A DNA stretch of 64,000 nucleotides from Bufo bufo (lineage: Eukaryota; Chordata; Amphibia; Anura; Bufonidae). The translations under genes were made by a program, and so were the position numbers. The notes under the pieces are model-generated. The model was given only the letters and a program-made list of their open reading frames with translations, was not told where the DNA came from and made no database searches. The stretch lies in contig NC_053397.1 in the NCBI RefSeq assembly GCF_905171765.1, positions 113,415,295 to 113,479,294 of the forward strand. Reading direction: 5' to 3'. Shown one piece after another: positions 1-10,654 of this stretch (positions are counted from its first letter, which is position 1; each line of letters begins with the position of its first letter).

Positions 1-242
1 CTGGACTACTGGGCAGCCACCCCGATTTGTCACCGCAACTGGCCGAGTTTGCCCTGGAAAAGGTGTCCTGCCCGGCCAGTAGTGTGGCATTAGAGCGGGT
101 GTTTAGTGCGGCAGGGGCCATAGTTACCCCAAGAAGAACTCGCCTGTCCAACAAAAATGTGGAGAGACCGACCTTTGTAAAGATGAACCAGGCCTGGATC
201 AATCAGGATTTTCACCCACTAATTTCTGATGCATCCGACTAG
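1..242 (+). pseudogene. hAT transposase C-terminal dimerisation domain (partial)
   Basis: Positions 27-242 encode a typical hAT C-terminal domain. It has the SVALERVFSAAGAI core, then a basic stretch and NKNVERPTFVKMNQAWI, with a natural stop at 240-242. In hAT transposases this domain mediates multimerisation and packs near the catalytic fold. The sequence before residue 1 of this frame belongs to the same gene, but the frame shifts near position 20. Most of the enzyme is outside the window. The repeat-rich 3' untranslated region follows directly. Family-level confidence is high; activity is not expected because the copy is interrupted by the PLE. Confidence 0.8.
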
Positions 243-408
243 ATCCTCCATGGTGCCACACCAACACTTAGACAAAAGAGGCTGGTTTCTTTTGGCTACC
301 TGCCTCAGCTACTATTCTGATGCTACCACCTGCCTGATGCCACACATCTGATGCCAAGTGCTCCTTCTTTCACTTACCATCTTCAGCGGGTACTGGTATT
401 GCCACCCA

Positions 409-546
409 CCTTCACACTCTGTCACCTTGCCACTCTGTGGCCTCCTGATGCTGCTGCCACCTCCACACTATGTGCCCTTGCCACTCTGTGGCCTCCTGAT
501 GCTGCTGCCACCTACAGACTCTGTCATTGGGCCACTCTGTGGTCTC
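409..546 (+). repeat. Minisatellite in hAT 3' region, about 50-bp unit
   Basis: Three tandem units of about 50 bp share the core CCACTCTGTGGCCTCCTGAT (near 430, 481 and 530). Related units occur at 13689-13800 and 37030-37160, showing that the array belongs to the hAT element. The PLE target duplication (cactctgtggtctc) lies in the last unit. Confidence 0.75.
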
Positions 547-1003
547 AAGACGTATAATTAGATTGGTCAATCAGGGAAGACAGGTAATGGTGTACCTAGC
601 CCTGAATACTGCTCCAACACTAAGCAATAGGAACTACAAAGGGGGCAGTCACTAAGTAAAACTTCACTTTTAATAATTTAAGAGGTAAAAATAAAGGAAG
701 CCCCTACAGACAAACAAACAAATATGACTGACTCAGAGCTCAACTGGTCCTGGGTGAAAGACCGTCAAGAGCAGCGAGTGTAACCATCAAAAGGCTGGGT
801 GGGTGCCCACACCGTCTAACAAACACAGAAAGACAGAAAACTGTTGTCTCCCCATTGTGGAAAGTGTCTTCCCAAAAAAATGGTGCAAAACTAAGTGTCA
901 CGAAAGGCAACTATATACGGGATCCAAAAAAACCCTGCAAGGGGTGGCCTCGGCTGGAACCTGATCCTACTCTAAAGACCCTAAAAGGCCCTATACAGAG
1001 CAT

Positions 1004-2128
1004 TAGGGATCGACCGATATTGATTTTTTAGGGCCGATACCGATAATTTGTGAACTTTCAGGCCGATAATTTATACCGATATTCTGGGAATTTTCATTTT
1101 TGAGAAAAAAAATATTTCCTACACAAATCTGCTGAAAATTAATATGTTTATTGTTAATGTGTATTTTTTTGTTTATTGTTAATGTGTATATTTTTTTATA
1201 AATCTTTTTCATTTATACTTAATATTTTAGTGTTTTTTTCTTACTAACTTTTAGCCCCCTTAGGGACTAGAACCCTTGTCCTATTCCCCCTGATAGATCT
1301 CTATCAGGGTGAATAGGAGCTCACACTGTCCCTGCTGCTCTGTGCTTTGTGCACACAGCAGCATGGAGCTTACCATGGCAGCCAGGGCTTCAATAGCGTC
1401 CTGGCTGCCATGGTAACCGATCGGAGCCCCAGGCTTACACTGCTGGGGCTCCGATCGGAGGAGCAGGGGAGAGGGGATCCTGTGGCCACTGCCACCAATG
1501 AGTAATACTGGGTGGGGGGGGGGGGGGGGGGCGCACTGCGCCACCAATGTTTTTACTATTGGCCGGGATTGGGGTGGGGGGCGCACTGCGCCACCAATGA
1601 TTAATACTGGGGGGCTTTGGGGGGGGGGGGGGCACTGCGCCACCAATGAAGATAAGTCTCTCAATCATTCATATACAGGAGGCGGAAGCTGGCTGCAGAA
1701 TCACATAGCCGGCTCCCGACCTCTATGAGCAGTGGCTGCGATCCGCGGCACCTGAGGAGTTAACTACCGCAGCTATCGCTCATAGAGGTCGGGAGCCGGC
1801 TATGTGATTCTGCAGCCAGCTCCCGCCTCCTGTATATGAATGAATGAAAGACTCCTCTTCATTGGTGGCGCAGCGGCCACAGCCCCTCCCCTCCTCTTGT
1901 CTTCTCTCCTGTCATTGGCGGCAGCGGCAGCAGCAGCACAGGGGGAGGAGACACTGCTTCCTTCTCCCCTGTGCTGCGGAGGGAGCACAGAGAGCGCTGA
2001 GAGCAGCACGTTCTGTGTTCCCAATACGTTATCGGTATATCGTCAAAATAGATGCTGATACCGATAACGTTAAAAACCCTCAATATCAGCCGATAATATC
2101 GGCCAAACGGATAATCGGTCGGTCCCTA
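1004..2128. mobile_element. Non-autonomous hAT element with 8-bp target duplication
   Basis: The ends are inverted repeats (TAGGGATCGACCGATA on the left, TAGGGACCGACCGAT reading in from the right), and a perfect 8-bp duplication cagagcat flanks them (996-1003 and 2129-2136). No transposase is encoded. The interior has G-rich tandem units built on GCACTGCGCCACCAATG (about 1500-1650), and a hairpin in which the sequence at 1680-1730 returns inverted at 1778-1830. It is inserted in the left PLE arm. Confidence 0.92.
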
Positions 2129-2209
2129 CAGAGCATGAATGGAAAATGTGCCAGGTCCAGGGGCAAAAAGCTTACAGTTATACACATGAAAAAAAAAAAA
2201 AAGAAAGGG

Positions 2210-2260
2210 GTGTCCCGACGTGTTTCCTCAATATGAGCCCCTAGAGTCTTCAGGGGACAC
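2210..2260 (-). ncRNA. Hammerhead ribozyme motif in PLE pseudo-LTR
   Basis: Read on the minus strand: a 7-nt stem I strand (2260-2254), core CTGAAGA (2253-2247), a stem II closed by CTC/GAG, core GAAA (2226-2223), a one-pair stem III (C2222 with G2219), then GTC (2219-2217), then the second stem I strand (2216-2210), perfectly complementary to the first. All conserved hammerhead core positions are present. Hammerheads with a minimal stem III are known from Penelope-like elements. Self-cleavage is predicted after position 2217. Activity has not been tested. Confidence 0.75.
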
Positions 2261-2714
2261 TGGGCATACAGATATTACCAGAAGCAGGCGTATGGCTCAG
2301 CAATGGGGTGTAACCTAAAACAAAACACATAACAGAAAAGAACCAAATAAGAATATTGACAAAAAACACCTCAACCCCATCAATAGGTGATGAGAGAGGA
2401 GGTGGCACTTACTGTTAGATGACCGTGGGCAGCATATGGCTGTAAACCAGGGAGAGGGGATCACCAAGGTGATGGTGTCCCCTTTAAATGAATAGTCCGG
2501 CAGCATCTGTGGCTGCACAGCCAAAATATATGGAGGGGCCCAGTGGAGCGCATGCGCCCGCCGTTTACCGTTGTCACGTGACTGGGCACCGGGCAATGAC
2601 CTCAAAGGGTGCGCAGGCGCTTCCGTAATCACGTGATCGGGCGTCCAGCGTTGATTGACGTCCGCTTGCTTTATAATCTCGATAGTACACCTATCAATGT
2701 TGAAGGGGTGGGTC

Positions 2715-3058
2715 TATCATGTTACACATGCATGGTTTGCCTTTTCATTATGTGTGTCCCTTTTCTCTTCCCCTAGCTTCTGCTCTCTCTCGTCTCCTCC
2801 CCTCTTCTTCATTCTGGCTTCACCCCTTATCTCAGCTACTTGCTCTGTTAGCTGCTCACAGCATGATTTTTTGACCTATCCATTTGTTCATCGGTGTATG
2901 ATCTGCACAGTTTGGCATAAACTTCTTCACGATCTACAAGGTGTCGTTTGGATCGAGTCACAGTCCGCCAATTCACCTAAGATTATGGTTATCGCCATCT
3001 CAGCAGAACTGTAAGTTCAGAGATCACATTGTAATGCTTAGACTGGAGAGGCAGAACA
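2715..3058 (+). repeat. BEL/Pao 5' LTR
   Basis: This 344-bp LTR starts TATCATGTTACAC and ends GAGGCAGAACA. It matches 8438-8784 along its whole length with a few substitutions and small indels, for example in the CT-rich stretch near 2770. The boundaries are fixed by the GGGTC duplication outside the element. Confidence 0.92.
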
Positions 3059-3494
3059 GTCAAAAAAATCTGTGAAGGTTCTTACAAGATCTGCAAAATA
3101 ATCTATCAAGGGATCCTTGCTAGCTATGCATGTATAGTGAGATGTATATGGACACTGGAATACAGCAGAATATATGTACAAGCCTGTATACTCCAGCCAG
3201 CAAGTAAATCTCTGCATAAGAGTCATCAGTTTTCTGCACAGATTATTGAAGAAACTGTTCATGCAACTGTTATTTAATCAGCTCCTAGACTGTCTGTATT
3301 GTCACATGCATTCTGCCTGCAAGTCAATCTAAGCTCTGTATGCAATCAAAACTAACTTTGCAGCAGCCATTGCTAAACTTCTCTCTGACTCCCCTCCCAC
3401 TGGTTGCCTAGGAAACCCTCTCCCAGAGCCAGAAGATTGATACATTTCTATGCAAACACATACCTTGTGATTTAACCCTCTGCTTGCCATCACA

Positions 3495-5654
3495 ATGCAC
3501 CAGCAAGGCAATGTACAATCTGAGGAACCTAATACACAGAAAGAACCTGAACTTCCAACAGCTCAGGAGTCAGATTCTCAAGGCCGCATAAAACAAAAAC
3601 GTTTAGTGAAGCCAACCTGGAAAGTCCAAGAGAACTATGAGGCTGACAAACAAGAACTGCTGCAGAACATCAGCCACTCATGGTCTAAAACTATTGAATG
3701 CATGTCAGCTCTGTTTCAACCAACTCATAAGGTATTGCACCTAGAGGGCGCTGTTAAGCAGTTGAATGCTGCCTATGAGAACTACCAAAGACTGTCTGCT
3801 AAATATGCTGATCTCTTAAAGCGGTTCAACACAGAAAATTCCTTAAAAGAATTACAGGAATTAAATGAGCTCAATCTTGAAAGAGACGATCTAGTAATAC
3901 AAGCAAGGACAAAAACAGATGTAAAAATCGCACATCTCTATGAATCTAGATCCCATCTCTCCACAACTTCTAAGCGCTCCACACGATCTTCCAAATCCTT
4001 AAGATCAACATCCTCTACTCTCAGCCAACGATTCATCAAAGCCCGCGCTGATGCAGAAGCTTCTAAAATCCAGGCAGTTTTCGCCCAGAAGAAAGCGGAG
4101 ATGGAAGCTGAGGCTGCACAGAGGGAAGCTGAGGCTGCACAGAAGAAAGCGGAAATGGAAGCTGAGGCTGCACAGAAGAAAGCTGAGGCTGCAAAGAAGA
4201 GAGCAGAAATAGAAGTCTTAGAAAAGCAATGTGAGCACGCCAAAGACATGGCAAGACTAAGAGTCTTAGAGCAGGCTGTCCGTGACGATGAAAGAAGTGT
4301 CAGTAGCCGTCACTCTGTTATATCTTATGCATCAGTGTCATCACAGACCTCATCAAAACTCCATCACTCTGTCATAGCAGCCAAAGAACTCAACCAAGGT
4401 GTTGTCTCTAAATCTATTACACCTTCTCAAGTGGCAAAAACGGGTACGAATAGAAATGAACTCACTAGGACGGGCCTCACCATGTTTGATGACAAACCTG
4501 AAAATTACAGAGGCTGGAAATTCACCTTTAAAGCAACAATCAGCGAATTAGATATCACTGTTGCAGAAGAATTGGATCTACTTATCAGGTGGCTAGGTCC
4601 TCAGTCAGCTGAACGTATCAAGAGACTTAAAACCGTTTACATTTCCAATCCTGCTGCAGGTCTTGAAGCTGCTTGGGACAGACTTGATCATAGCTTTGGC
4701 AGCTCTGAGGCCATTGAAGATGCCTTACTCAAAAGGTTGCAAGGCTTCCCAAGGATGACAGCTAAAGACAATCTAAAGCTTCAAGAACTTAGTGATCTTC
4801 TACTAGAGCTTCAACTAGCTAAGGCTGACACCCACCTACCCGGTCTTAGTTACCTTGATACCCCTCGTGGCATCAACCCTATTGTCCTTAAGCTACCATA
4901 TGGCATCCAAGAAAAATGGGTTAGTCAAGGATCTACTTACAAGAAAAGGTATGGAGTAGCCTTTCCTCCCTTTTCCTACTTCTGTACCTTCATAAAGGAA
5001 ATTGCGGACTCTAAAAATGACCAAAGTTTTTTCTACGATGACTGTAACCCTCTTAGTCCACCTTTTCCAGGACTTGCAAACACGCGCATAACACACAGAG
5101 ACTGCAGGGGTCCAGTGTCAGTGAAAAGGACTGATGTTCAACCTGCACCTGCTACGGTTCTTCCGAAGACTGGACAAAACAAGAAACTTGAGAATCCGAA
5201 TCGCCAATGTCCCATACATAACAAGCCACACCCATTTAAGAAGTGCATCGGCTTCAGAAAGAAACCTCTACAGGAACGCAAGGAACTTTTAAAGGAATTT
5301 GGAGTTTGTTTCAGATGCTGTGCTTCCACAGAACACCTGGCAAAAGACTGTAAGGCCATCATTAAGTGCATAGAATGCAGTAGTGACAACCACGTTCAAG
5401 CCCTTCATCTGTACCAATACAACACTACTCCATCCACTGACATTCCCCCCAGGGCAAAGCTTGGCGGGGAGCACGCTGAACAAACAGCAACCTCCACCCC
5501 AGTGTTCTCAACATGCACTGAAGTCTGTGGGGAAAGACTTTGTGGGAAATCCTGCGCTAAGATATGCTTGGTTAGCGTATACGCAAAGGGCAAACCTGAA
5601 AGGGCCGTAAGACTGACCAGAGTAACCGATCTCTCGCAAGTACAAGGTTCTTAG
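3495..5654 (+). CDS. BEL/Pao Gag-like polyprotein N-terminal part (719 codons)
   Basis: The long frame starts at the first ATG after the 5' LTR leader. Residues about 190-245 are an alanine/glutamate/lysine-rich coiled coil with QKKAEMEAEAAQ-type repeats. Residues about 330-470 match the DUF1759 gag-like domain, which opens at TMFDDKPENYRGW and contains SFGSSEAIEDALLKRLQGFP. A cysteine/histidine-rich region near residues 575-640 contains CFRCCASTEHLAKDC, a zinc knuckle for nucleic-acid binding. In BEL/Pao elements Gag packages the RNA and is normally fused to protease-RT-RNase H-integrase. Here the frame ends at 5654 because of a shift just before the protease active site. Confidence 0.85.
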   Translation: MHQQGNVQSEEPNTQKEPELPTAQESDSQGRIKQKRLVKPTWKVQENYEADKQELLQNISHSWSKTIECMSALFQPTHKVLHLEGAVKQLNAAYENYQRLSAKYADLLKRFNTENSLKELQELNELNLERDDLVIQARTKTDVKIAHLYESRSHLSTTSKRSTRSSKSLRSTSSTLSQRFIKARADAEASKIQAVFAQKKAEMEAEAAQREAEAAQKKAEMEAEAAQKKAEAAKKRAEIEVLEKQCEHAKDMARLRVLEQAVRDDERSVSSRHSVISYASVSSQTSSKLHHSVIAAKELNQGVVSKSITPSQVAKTGTNRNELTRTGLTMFDDKPENYRGWKFTFKATISELDITVAEELDLLIRWLGPQSAERIKRLKTVYISNPAAGLEAAWDRLDHSFGSSEAIEDALLKRLQGFPRMTAKDNLKLQELSDLLLELQLAKADTHLPGLSYLDTPRGINPIVLKLPYGIQEKWVSQGSTYKKRYGVAFPPFSYFCTFIKEIADSKNDQSFFYDDCNPLSPPFPGLANTRITHRDCRGPVSVKRTDVQPAPATVLPKTGQNKKLENPNRQCPIHNKPHPFKKCIGFRKKPLQERKELLKEFGVCFRCCASTEHLAKDCKAIIKCIECSSDNHVQALHLYQYNTTPSTDIPPRAKLGGEHAEQTATSTPVFSTCTEVCGERLCGKSCAKICLVSVYAKGKPERAVRLTRVTDLSQVQGS

Positions 5655-6193
5655 ATCTCTTAGGCATAACAGGAGGTGCTCTACCTTATACCCTAGGTAC
5701 TTGTGCAGGGATTACAGAAGTCTGGGGTAGAAGAGCCAGTGACCTTGTAGTTACTCCTCTCAACGGCAACTTGGAAATACCCTTGCCTACCATCATTGAG
5801 TGCAATCAGATCCCAACTAACAAGCATGAGATTCCCACTCCTGAAGCTGCCTTGCACCATACTCACTTGAAAGACATAGCTGATCAAATACCAGCCTTTG
5901 ATGAGAATGCTGATATCCTTTTGCTACTCGGGAGAGACATCCTAAGGGTGCACAAGGTGCGCCATCAAATCAACGGCCCACATGATGCACCTTACGCCGA
6001 GCATCTGGATCTAGGCTGGGTCATTATTGGCAACGTCTGTCGTAGCAACGCCAGGAAACCTCTCTCGGTTTCTTCCTTTAAAACTCATGTCATTCCCAAT
6101 GGACGCACTACTTGCTTTCCAAGACAACAACATCACTATAGTGTGAAAGAAAGACTGTGTCAAAGGTACGCCAAAGCGCATCATACTAGATGA
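5642..6193 (+). pseudogene. BEL/Pao aspartic protease remnant (peptidase A17-like)
   Basis: From about 5642 the coding sense moves to another frame, reading TRFLDLLGITGGALPYT. It continues through LLLLGRDILRVH and DLGWVIIGNVC, the typical C-terminal part of the BEL/Pao protease region. The start of the active-site stretch is damaged: bases around 5605-5630 encode only the second half of the usual motif (DQSN-like) and the preceding residues are missing, consistent with a small deletion that also causes the frameshift. The frame ends at 6193 with another shift before the RT. Confidence 0.7.
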
Positions 6194-6236
6194 TAGGAAA
6201 GCATTTATCTTTCGGGATAACAACATTGGTAACACA

Positions 6237-7058
6237 GTGTTTGAAGTGACCACAAAAGACAATGAGTTAGCAGCCACAATGGAAGAGAAGGAATTCTTGA
6301 GAACCATGAGTAAGGAGTTCTATCAAGATGATTCTAACAGCTGGGTGGCACCGCTACCATTCCGCACTCCAAGGAAGAGAATTCCAAATAATAGACAACA
6401 CACAGATTCACGGTTCATCTCTTTAGAGCGCAACCTGAACCGGAAACCGGAGATGAAGAAACATTTGGTCGACTTTATGCAGAAGGTGTTTGAGAGCGAT
6501 CATGCTGAACCTACACCCCCTCTTGTTTTAGTCTCTATCATCCTCATAAGCCTGACCCAGATTAGAGTGGTCTTTGACTCAAGCGCTTGCTATGAAGGTG
6601 TTTCTCTCAATGACAATCTTCTCTCTAGACCCAATCTGAACAACAACCTCTTGGGAGTCCTACTCCGCTTTAGACAAGAGCCAATTGCCATTATGGCCAA
6701 CATTCAACAAATGTTTCATTGTTTCATCGTCCGTGAAGATAACAGAAACTTCCTCAGGTTCCGATGGTATCGCAATAATGATGTCAACAACGAGGTCATA
6801 GACTATCGGATGAAAGTTCACGTGTTCGGCAATAGCCCTTCCCCAGTAGTTGCCATTTATAGACTGAGAAAAACTGCCCAAGAAGGCAAACAGGAGTTTG
6901 GGACGGATGCACGTCAGTTTGTGGAAAGGAACTTCTACGTGGATGACGGTCTTAAGTCCCTACCTACGGAAGAGGAGGCCATTGACCTTCTCACCAGAAC
7001 ATGCTCGCCACTGCCAACCTCAGACTACACAAAATCATCTCCAACAGCAATAAGGTAA
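6237..7058 (+). pseudogene. BEL/Pao reverse transcriptase domain
   Basis: The frame encodes the RT palm and fingers of BEL/Pao elements. RVVFDSSACYEGVSLNDNLL carries the first catalytic aspartate region, and FYVDDGL (about 6935-6955) is the catalytic YVDD box. Family RTs copy the element RNA into cDNA in cytoplasmic particles. The frame continues from the protease remnant after a shift near 6195 and moves to the next frame near 7050. The stretch around 6700-6860 also looks locally rearranged against family expectation. Confidence 0.8.
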
Positions 7059-8185
7059 GGGGAGCATTTCCTTCCGATGATCATGCTGTCAGTTCCAAGG
7101 GATTCCAACCAGAGTCTGACCTTTCCCTCACACAACGCAGCCTTGGATTGCTGTGGAATGTTAAGCAAGATATGTTCACATTTCAAACATCAGCTTGCGA
7201 CAAGCCCTTCACAAAAAGAGGAGTACTGTCTGCAGTGAACAGTATCTACGAGCCTTTGGGATTCATAGCACCCTTTACTATTCAGGGTAAGATATTGCTC
7301 AGACAACTCACTACAGAGAACACTGACTGGGATACCCCTTTACCCAAGGAGAAACAACAAAGGTGGGAATCCAGGAAGCAGTCTCTCCAGGCACTGGAAC
7401 AGTTCAAGATACCACGCTCTTACACTCCTGCGTCCTTGAAGGTTGCCACCAGACTAGAGATCCATGTCTTTACGGATGCATCCATGGAAGCCATAGCTGC
7501 TGTAGCTTATCTCCGACCTGTACGCTCTAACGGTGGAATAGGAGTAGGATTCGTCATGGGCAAAACCAAGCTAACTCCGAAGCCTGCACATACAATCCCA
7601 AGGCTTGAACTCTGTGCAGCCATGTTAGCTGTTGAAATTGCTGAGCTTATAGAGCAAGAAACAGACCTTGACATTGATTCCTTTGACTTTTACACAGATC
7701 GCAAAATCGTGCTAGGATACATACATAATCAAACAAGACAATTCCATGTGTATGTCGGCAATCGAGTGGAACGCATCAGGAAATTCTCCACGCCAGAGCA
7801 ATGGCACTATGTACCCACCGATCTTAACCCAGCCGACTTAGGCAGTTATGCAGTGCCTGCTGCTACATTTCTGGATATATCATGGATATCTCCACCAGTA
7901 CTCTTGAATGAAGAATTCTTCTCAAGGCCTGTAGAGTCTATCTTTGAACTTGTCCATCCGGACTCTGATAAGAAAATAAAGACCATTGAAGTTACACTTA
8001 ACACCTCTGTGGAAGCAAGGGTAAAATTGAGATCTCGTCGAATTGAGCAGTTTTCTAAGTTGTCTTCGGCTGTACGAGCGACTGCACGACTTATTCACAT
8101 TGCTCATCACTTCGCAAGCCAGGATAGCACAAATCAAGAGTGTCGTAAGTGGCACATTTGTAAAGAACTCCTCACACCAGGTTGA
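7059..8185 (+). pseudogene. BEL/Pao RT connection and RNase H, truncated before integrase
   Basis: The open frame that includes this stretch starts at 7001. It includes the connection motif YEPLGFIAPFTIQGK and an RNase H fold with FTDASMEAIAA (first Asp), LELCAAMLAVEIAEL (Glu) and DFYTDRKIVLGYI, where Arg stands at a position usually Ser. The late motif NPADLGSYAV also departs from the family form. The frame ends at 8185 in the linker that normally leads to integrase; the zinc finger and DDE core are absent. RNase H normally degrades template RNA. The copy cannot move on its own. Confidence 0.8.
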
Positions 8186-8437
8186 TACAAAGGGAGGTAA
8201 GAAGGACTGGTGCTGTTGCTGCCTTCCCCTCTGAAGATGGACTCATCTTCTATCTACTTCCTACTGTTCCACACTTCAAGAGCTTTTCTACAAGTATTGA
8301 AGTAATGTTTTCTTGTTTATGTTCCTTTGTTCTTTTTGTTGCAGATGTTCCAGTAGAAAAACATCTATATTTCATGGACTTGAACAAGGTTATTATTGTT
8401 ATAAATGTTATCAGAAATCTTAGATTTTGACGGGGAG

Positions 8438-8784
8438 TATCATATTACACATGCATGGTTTGCCTTTTCATTATGTGTGTCCCTTTTCTCCCTAGCTTCT
8501 GCTCTCTCTCTCTCTTGTCTCCTCCCCTCTTCTTCATTCTGGCTTCACCCCTCATCTCAGCTACTTGCTCTGTTAGCTGCTCACAGCATGATTTTTTGAC
8601 GTATCCATTTGTTCATCGGTGTATGATCTGCACAGTTTGGAATAAACTTCTTCACGATCTACAAGGTGTCGTTTGGATAGAAGTCACTGTCCGCCAATTC
8701 ACCTAAGATTATGGTTATAGCGATCTCAGCAGAACTGTAAGTTCAGAGATCACATTGTAATGCTTAGACTAGAGAGGCAGAACA
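8438..8784 (+). repeat. BEL/Pao 3' LTR with upstream polypurine tract
   Basis: This 347-bp LTR pairs with 2715-3058. It starts TATCATATTACAC after the tract GACGGGGAG (8429-8437) and ends at 8784, followed by the target duplication GGGTC (8785-8789). Its second dinucleotide pair differs from the 5' LTR (TATT against TGTT). Confidence 0.92.
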
Positions 8785-8919
8785 GGGTCCATTCACCTCT
8801 TTGAAAAATAAAAGCATTAAGATGCTCATGTGTTGATGTTTTCCTTAAACACACCATCTCTGAACTCTCTGCTCTTAGTTATGTTCCCTCTAGGTACAAT
8901 TGTAGTAAGGAATAGAGAT

Positions 8920-10654
8920 TTGCCATTAAAGCCCTGGAGACAGATAAAAATTTCACGATCAAACCCTCAGATAAGGGAGGTAATATAGTCATCATGGACA
9001 CACCAGCTTATAAAGAAATGTGTCTGACTATCCTTGAGAATAAAACGGGTTATGAAACCCTTCCCGGCAATCCCACTGGTAAACTACAGGGGACATTATG
9101 GCAGATATTACAGAAAGCCAAAGCTGATTGTCACTACCAGAGCTTGGAGACGTTCTCACAGCTCTGTTTCTCCACCCCTGTGATGATGTCACTACTAGAG
9201 CTTGGAGGAGTTCTCACTGCTCTGTTTCTCCGCCCCTGTGATGAAGTCTTTACTTTCTGTTTCCTTCCTCCCAGCTGTTCCTCCTGCGTTTGATTTCCCT
9301 GCCTTTAAATCACCCCTCCTCCTATTGTAGGGCGTGGATTATATTTCTCATTTCAGTTGTAGCTCTTGCTTGAGTATCTTCACTTGTAGCTATCAGTTCA
9401 CTGGACCTGTGTTCTGCTGCAGCAAACACTCCGGATATTGCCAGCTGTCCTTGGATCCGTCTTCTCTGCGGCTGCAGCTCCTTCAGCTAAGTGTGCAGAC
9501 ATTGTTGTGTACCTGGTTATTTTCTGACTGGATCTGAGGTGGCCACAGATCCCTCCATATACTGAGCAGGGCACCGGTGGCCGTGCCCCTTCCACTATTG
9601 TAGGGGTTACAGTGGTCATCAGTCTTAGGTATGCGGGCATGCCTCGTTCCGCCATTTGGATCCGGGCATGTGCTTTAGCAGCATAGGGAGAGCTTTGAGG
9701 GTCTGACAGGGGTCACCCTTTATCCTCCCTAGTTTGGGTCCGGTCAGTAGCTCTTTTTACTGTGTATACTCTTGTTGCTCACATACAGCCGTGACACTGA
9801 TAGTTTGATTAGCAATGAGGAGTTTGACTTTCTTTATCCCTGCCATCCAGTTACAGCTACCTTCTATTGTCTACCGAAGGTCCACAAGGGGACCTCCCCC
9901 ATCAAGGGACGACTGATCGTCTCTGGGGTGGGTAGCTTATCACAAAATTGTGGTATTTATGTGGACCAAGTCCTACGCCCTTTTGTGCAGTCCCTACCCT
10001 CCTAAGTGAGGGATACAGGAGACCTCCTTGGCAAACTAGAGGACATCTGTGTGGAACCTGAATGGCTCCTGGCCTCCATTGATGTAGAGGCACTCTACTC
10101 CTATCCCTCACGAGAAGGGCTTAGAGGCTACTGCTCATTTTTTGAATTCTAGGGGACAACAGTTCTTGATGCATAACAACTTTACCTTAGAACTGTTGGA
10201 TTGTGTCCTTTCCAGTAAATTCTTTTTGTTTGATGGCCGGATGTACCACCAGCTCAAGGGCACCGCTATGGGCAAATCCTGTGCGCTGTCCTATGCGAAT
10301 TTGCTCCTGGGCTGGTGGGAAGAGTCTGTCGTATTTGGGGAACCATCACAGTGGCATACGGACTACATTGCCCTCTGGTCCCGCTACATTGATGATATTT
10401 TTGTACTATGGAGCGGGCCAGAGAGGGAATTCAACAGATTTGTTTCTAAGCTTAACAATAATATTTTTAATCTCAGGTTCACCTCAGTAATTGTGAGGGA
10501 CTTCCTCCCCTTCCTGGATGTTTTTATCTCTAGGGACGGTGAAGGTGGTTTACAAGCGTCCATTTACCGCAAACCAACAGCGACAAATTCTCTTCTCAGA
10601 TGGGACAGCTGCCACCCTGTCCCCCTCAAGAGGGGGATACCTACTGGAAAATAG
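8920..10654 (+). pseudogene. Penelope-like reverse transcriptase (split by solo LTR)
   Basis: The N-terminal part includes FTIKPSDKGGNIVIMDT, a PLE signature. After the solo LTR the reading continues with FYCLPKVHKGTSPIKGRLIV, then the motif A aspartate in ASIDVEALYS (about 10080, with a local shift), GTAMGKSCALSYANLLLG (motif B), the catalytic YIDDIF (about 10388-10405) and FLPFLDVFI. PLE RTs are close to telomerase RT and use target-primed synthesis with their own endonuclease. Frameshifts near 10005, 10110 and 10650 inactivate the frame. The endonuclease domain lies about 250 bp downstream. Confidence 0.88.
9129..9796. mobile_element. Solo LTR (668 bp) inside the PLE RT
   Basis: The sequence starts TGTCAC and ends GTGACA, a 6-bp perfect inverted terminus of TG...CA type. 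It is flanked by a perfect 5-bp duplication CTGAT (9124-9128 and 9797-9801). Removing it and one CTGAT rejoins the PLE reading. This is the footprint of an LTR retrotransposon reduced by LTR-LTR recombination. The orientation is not certain. Near its start two related stretches (about 9134-9175 and 9190-9240) form an imperfect direct repeat. Confidence 0.9.

Larger units (their letters stand above)
628..2650 (-). repeat. Left (inverted) pseudo-LTR of the PLE
   Basis: This is the reverse complement of the right arm. Its outer end (ggaactacaaagggggcagtc, about 628) mirrors the sequence near 13685. Its inner end (GC-rich, about 2640) mirrors that near 12000. The arm is split by a hAT-N element at 1004-2128. 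It lacks about 110 bp present in the right arm around 13296-13410. It carries the best-preserved hammerhead motif in the window at 2210-2260. Confidence 0.8.
2715..8784 (+). mobile_element. BEL/Pao LTR retrotransposon, two LTRs, integrase missing
   Basis: Two similar LTRs (2715-3058 and 8438-8784) bound gag, protease remnants, reverse transcriptase and RNase H, all on the plus strand. A perfect 5-bp duplication GGGTC lies just outside (2710-2714 and 8785-8789), the length typical of BEL/Pao. The polypurine tract GACGGGGAG precedes the 3' LTR. The coding region has frameshifts near 5640, 6195 and 7050, and nothing resembling integrase lies between RNase H (ending 8185) and the 3' LTR, so the copy is defective. 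It is inserted in the PLE between its left arm and coding region. Confidence 0.92.

Noticed and set aside
1281..2236. Several overlapping frames rich in proline and glycine
   Set aside because: They arise from the G/C-run tandem units of a hAT-N element.
8182..8430. Small env-like gene after BEL RNase H
   Set aside because: The frame overlaps splice-like and pyrimidine-rich sequence and shows no signal peptide plus envelope pattern.
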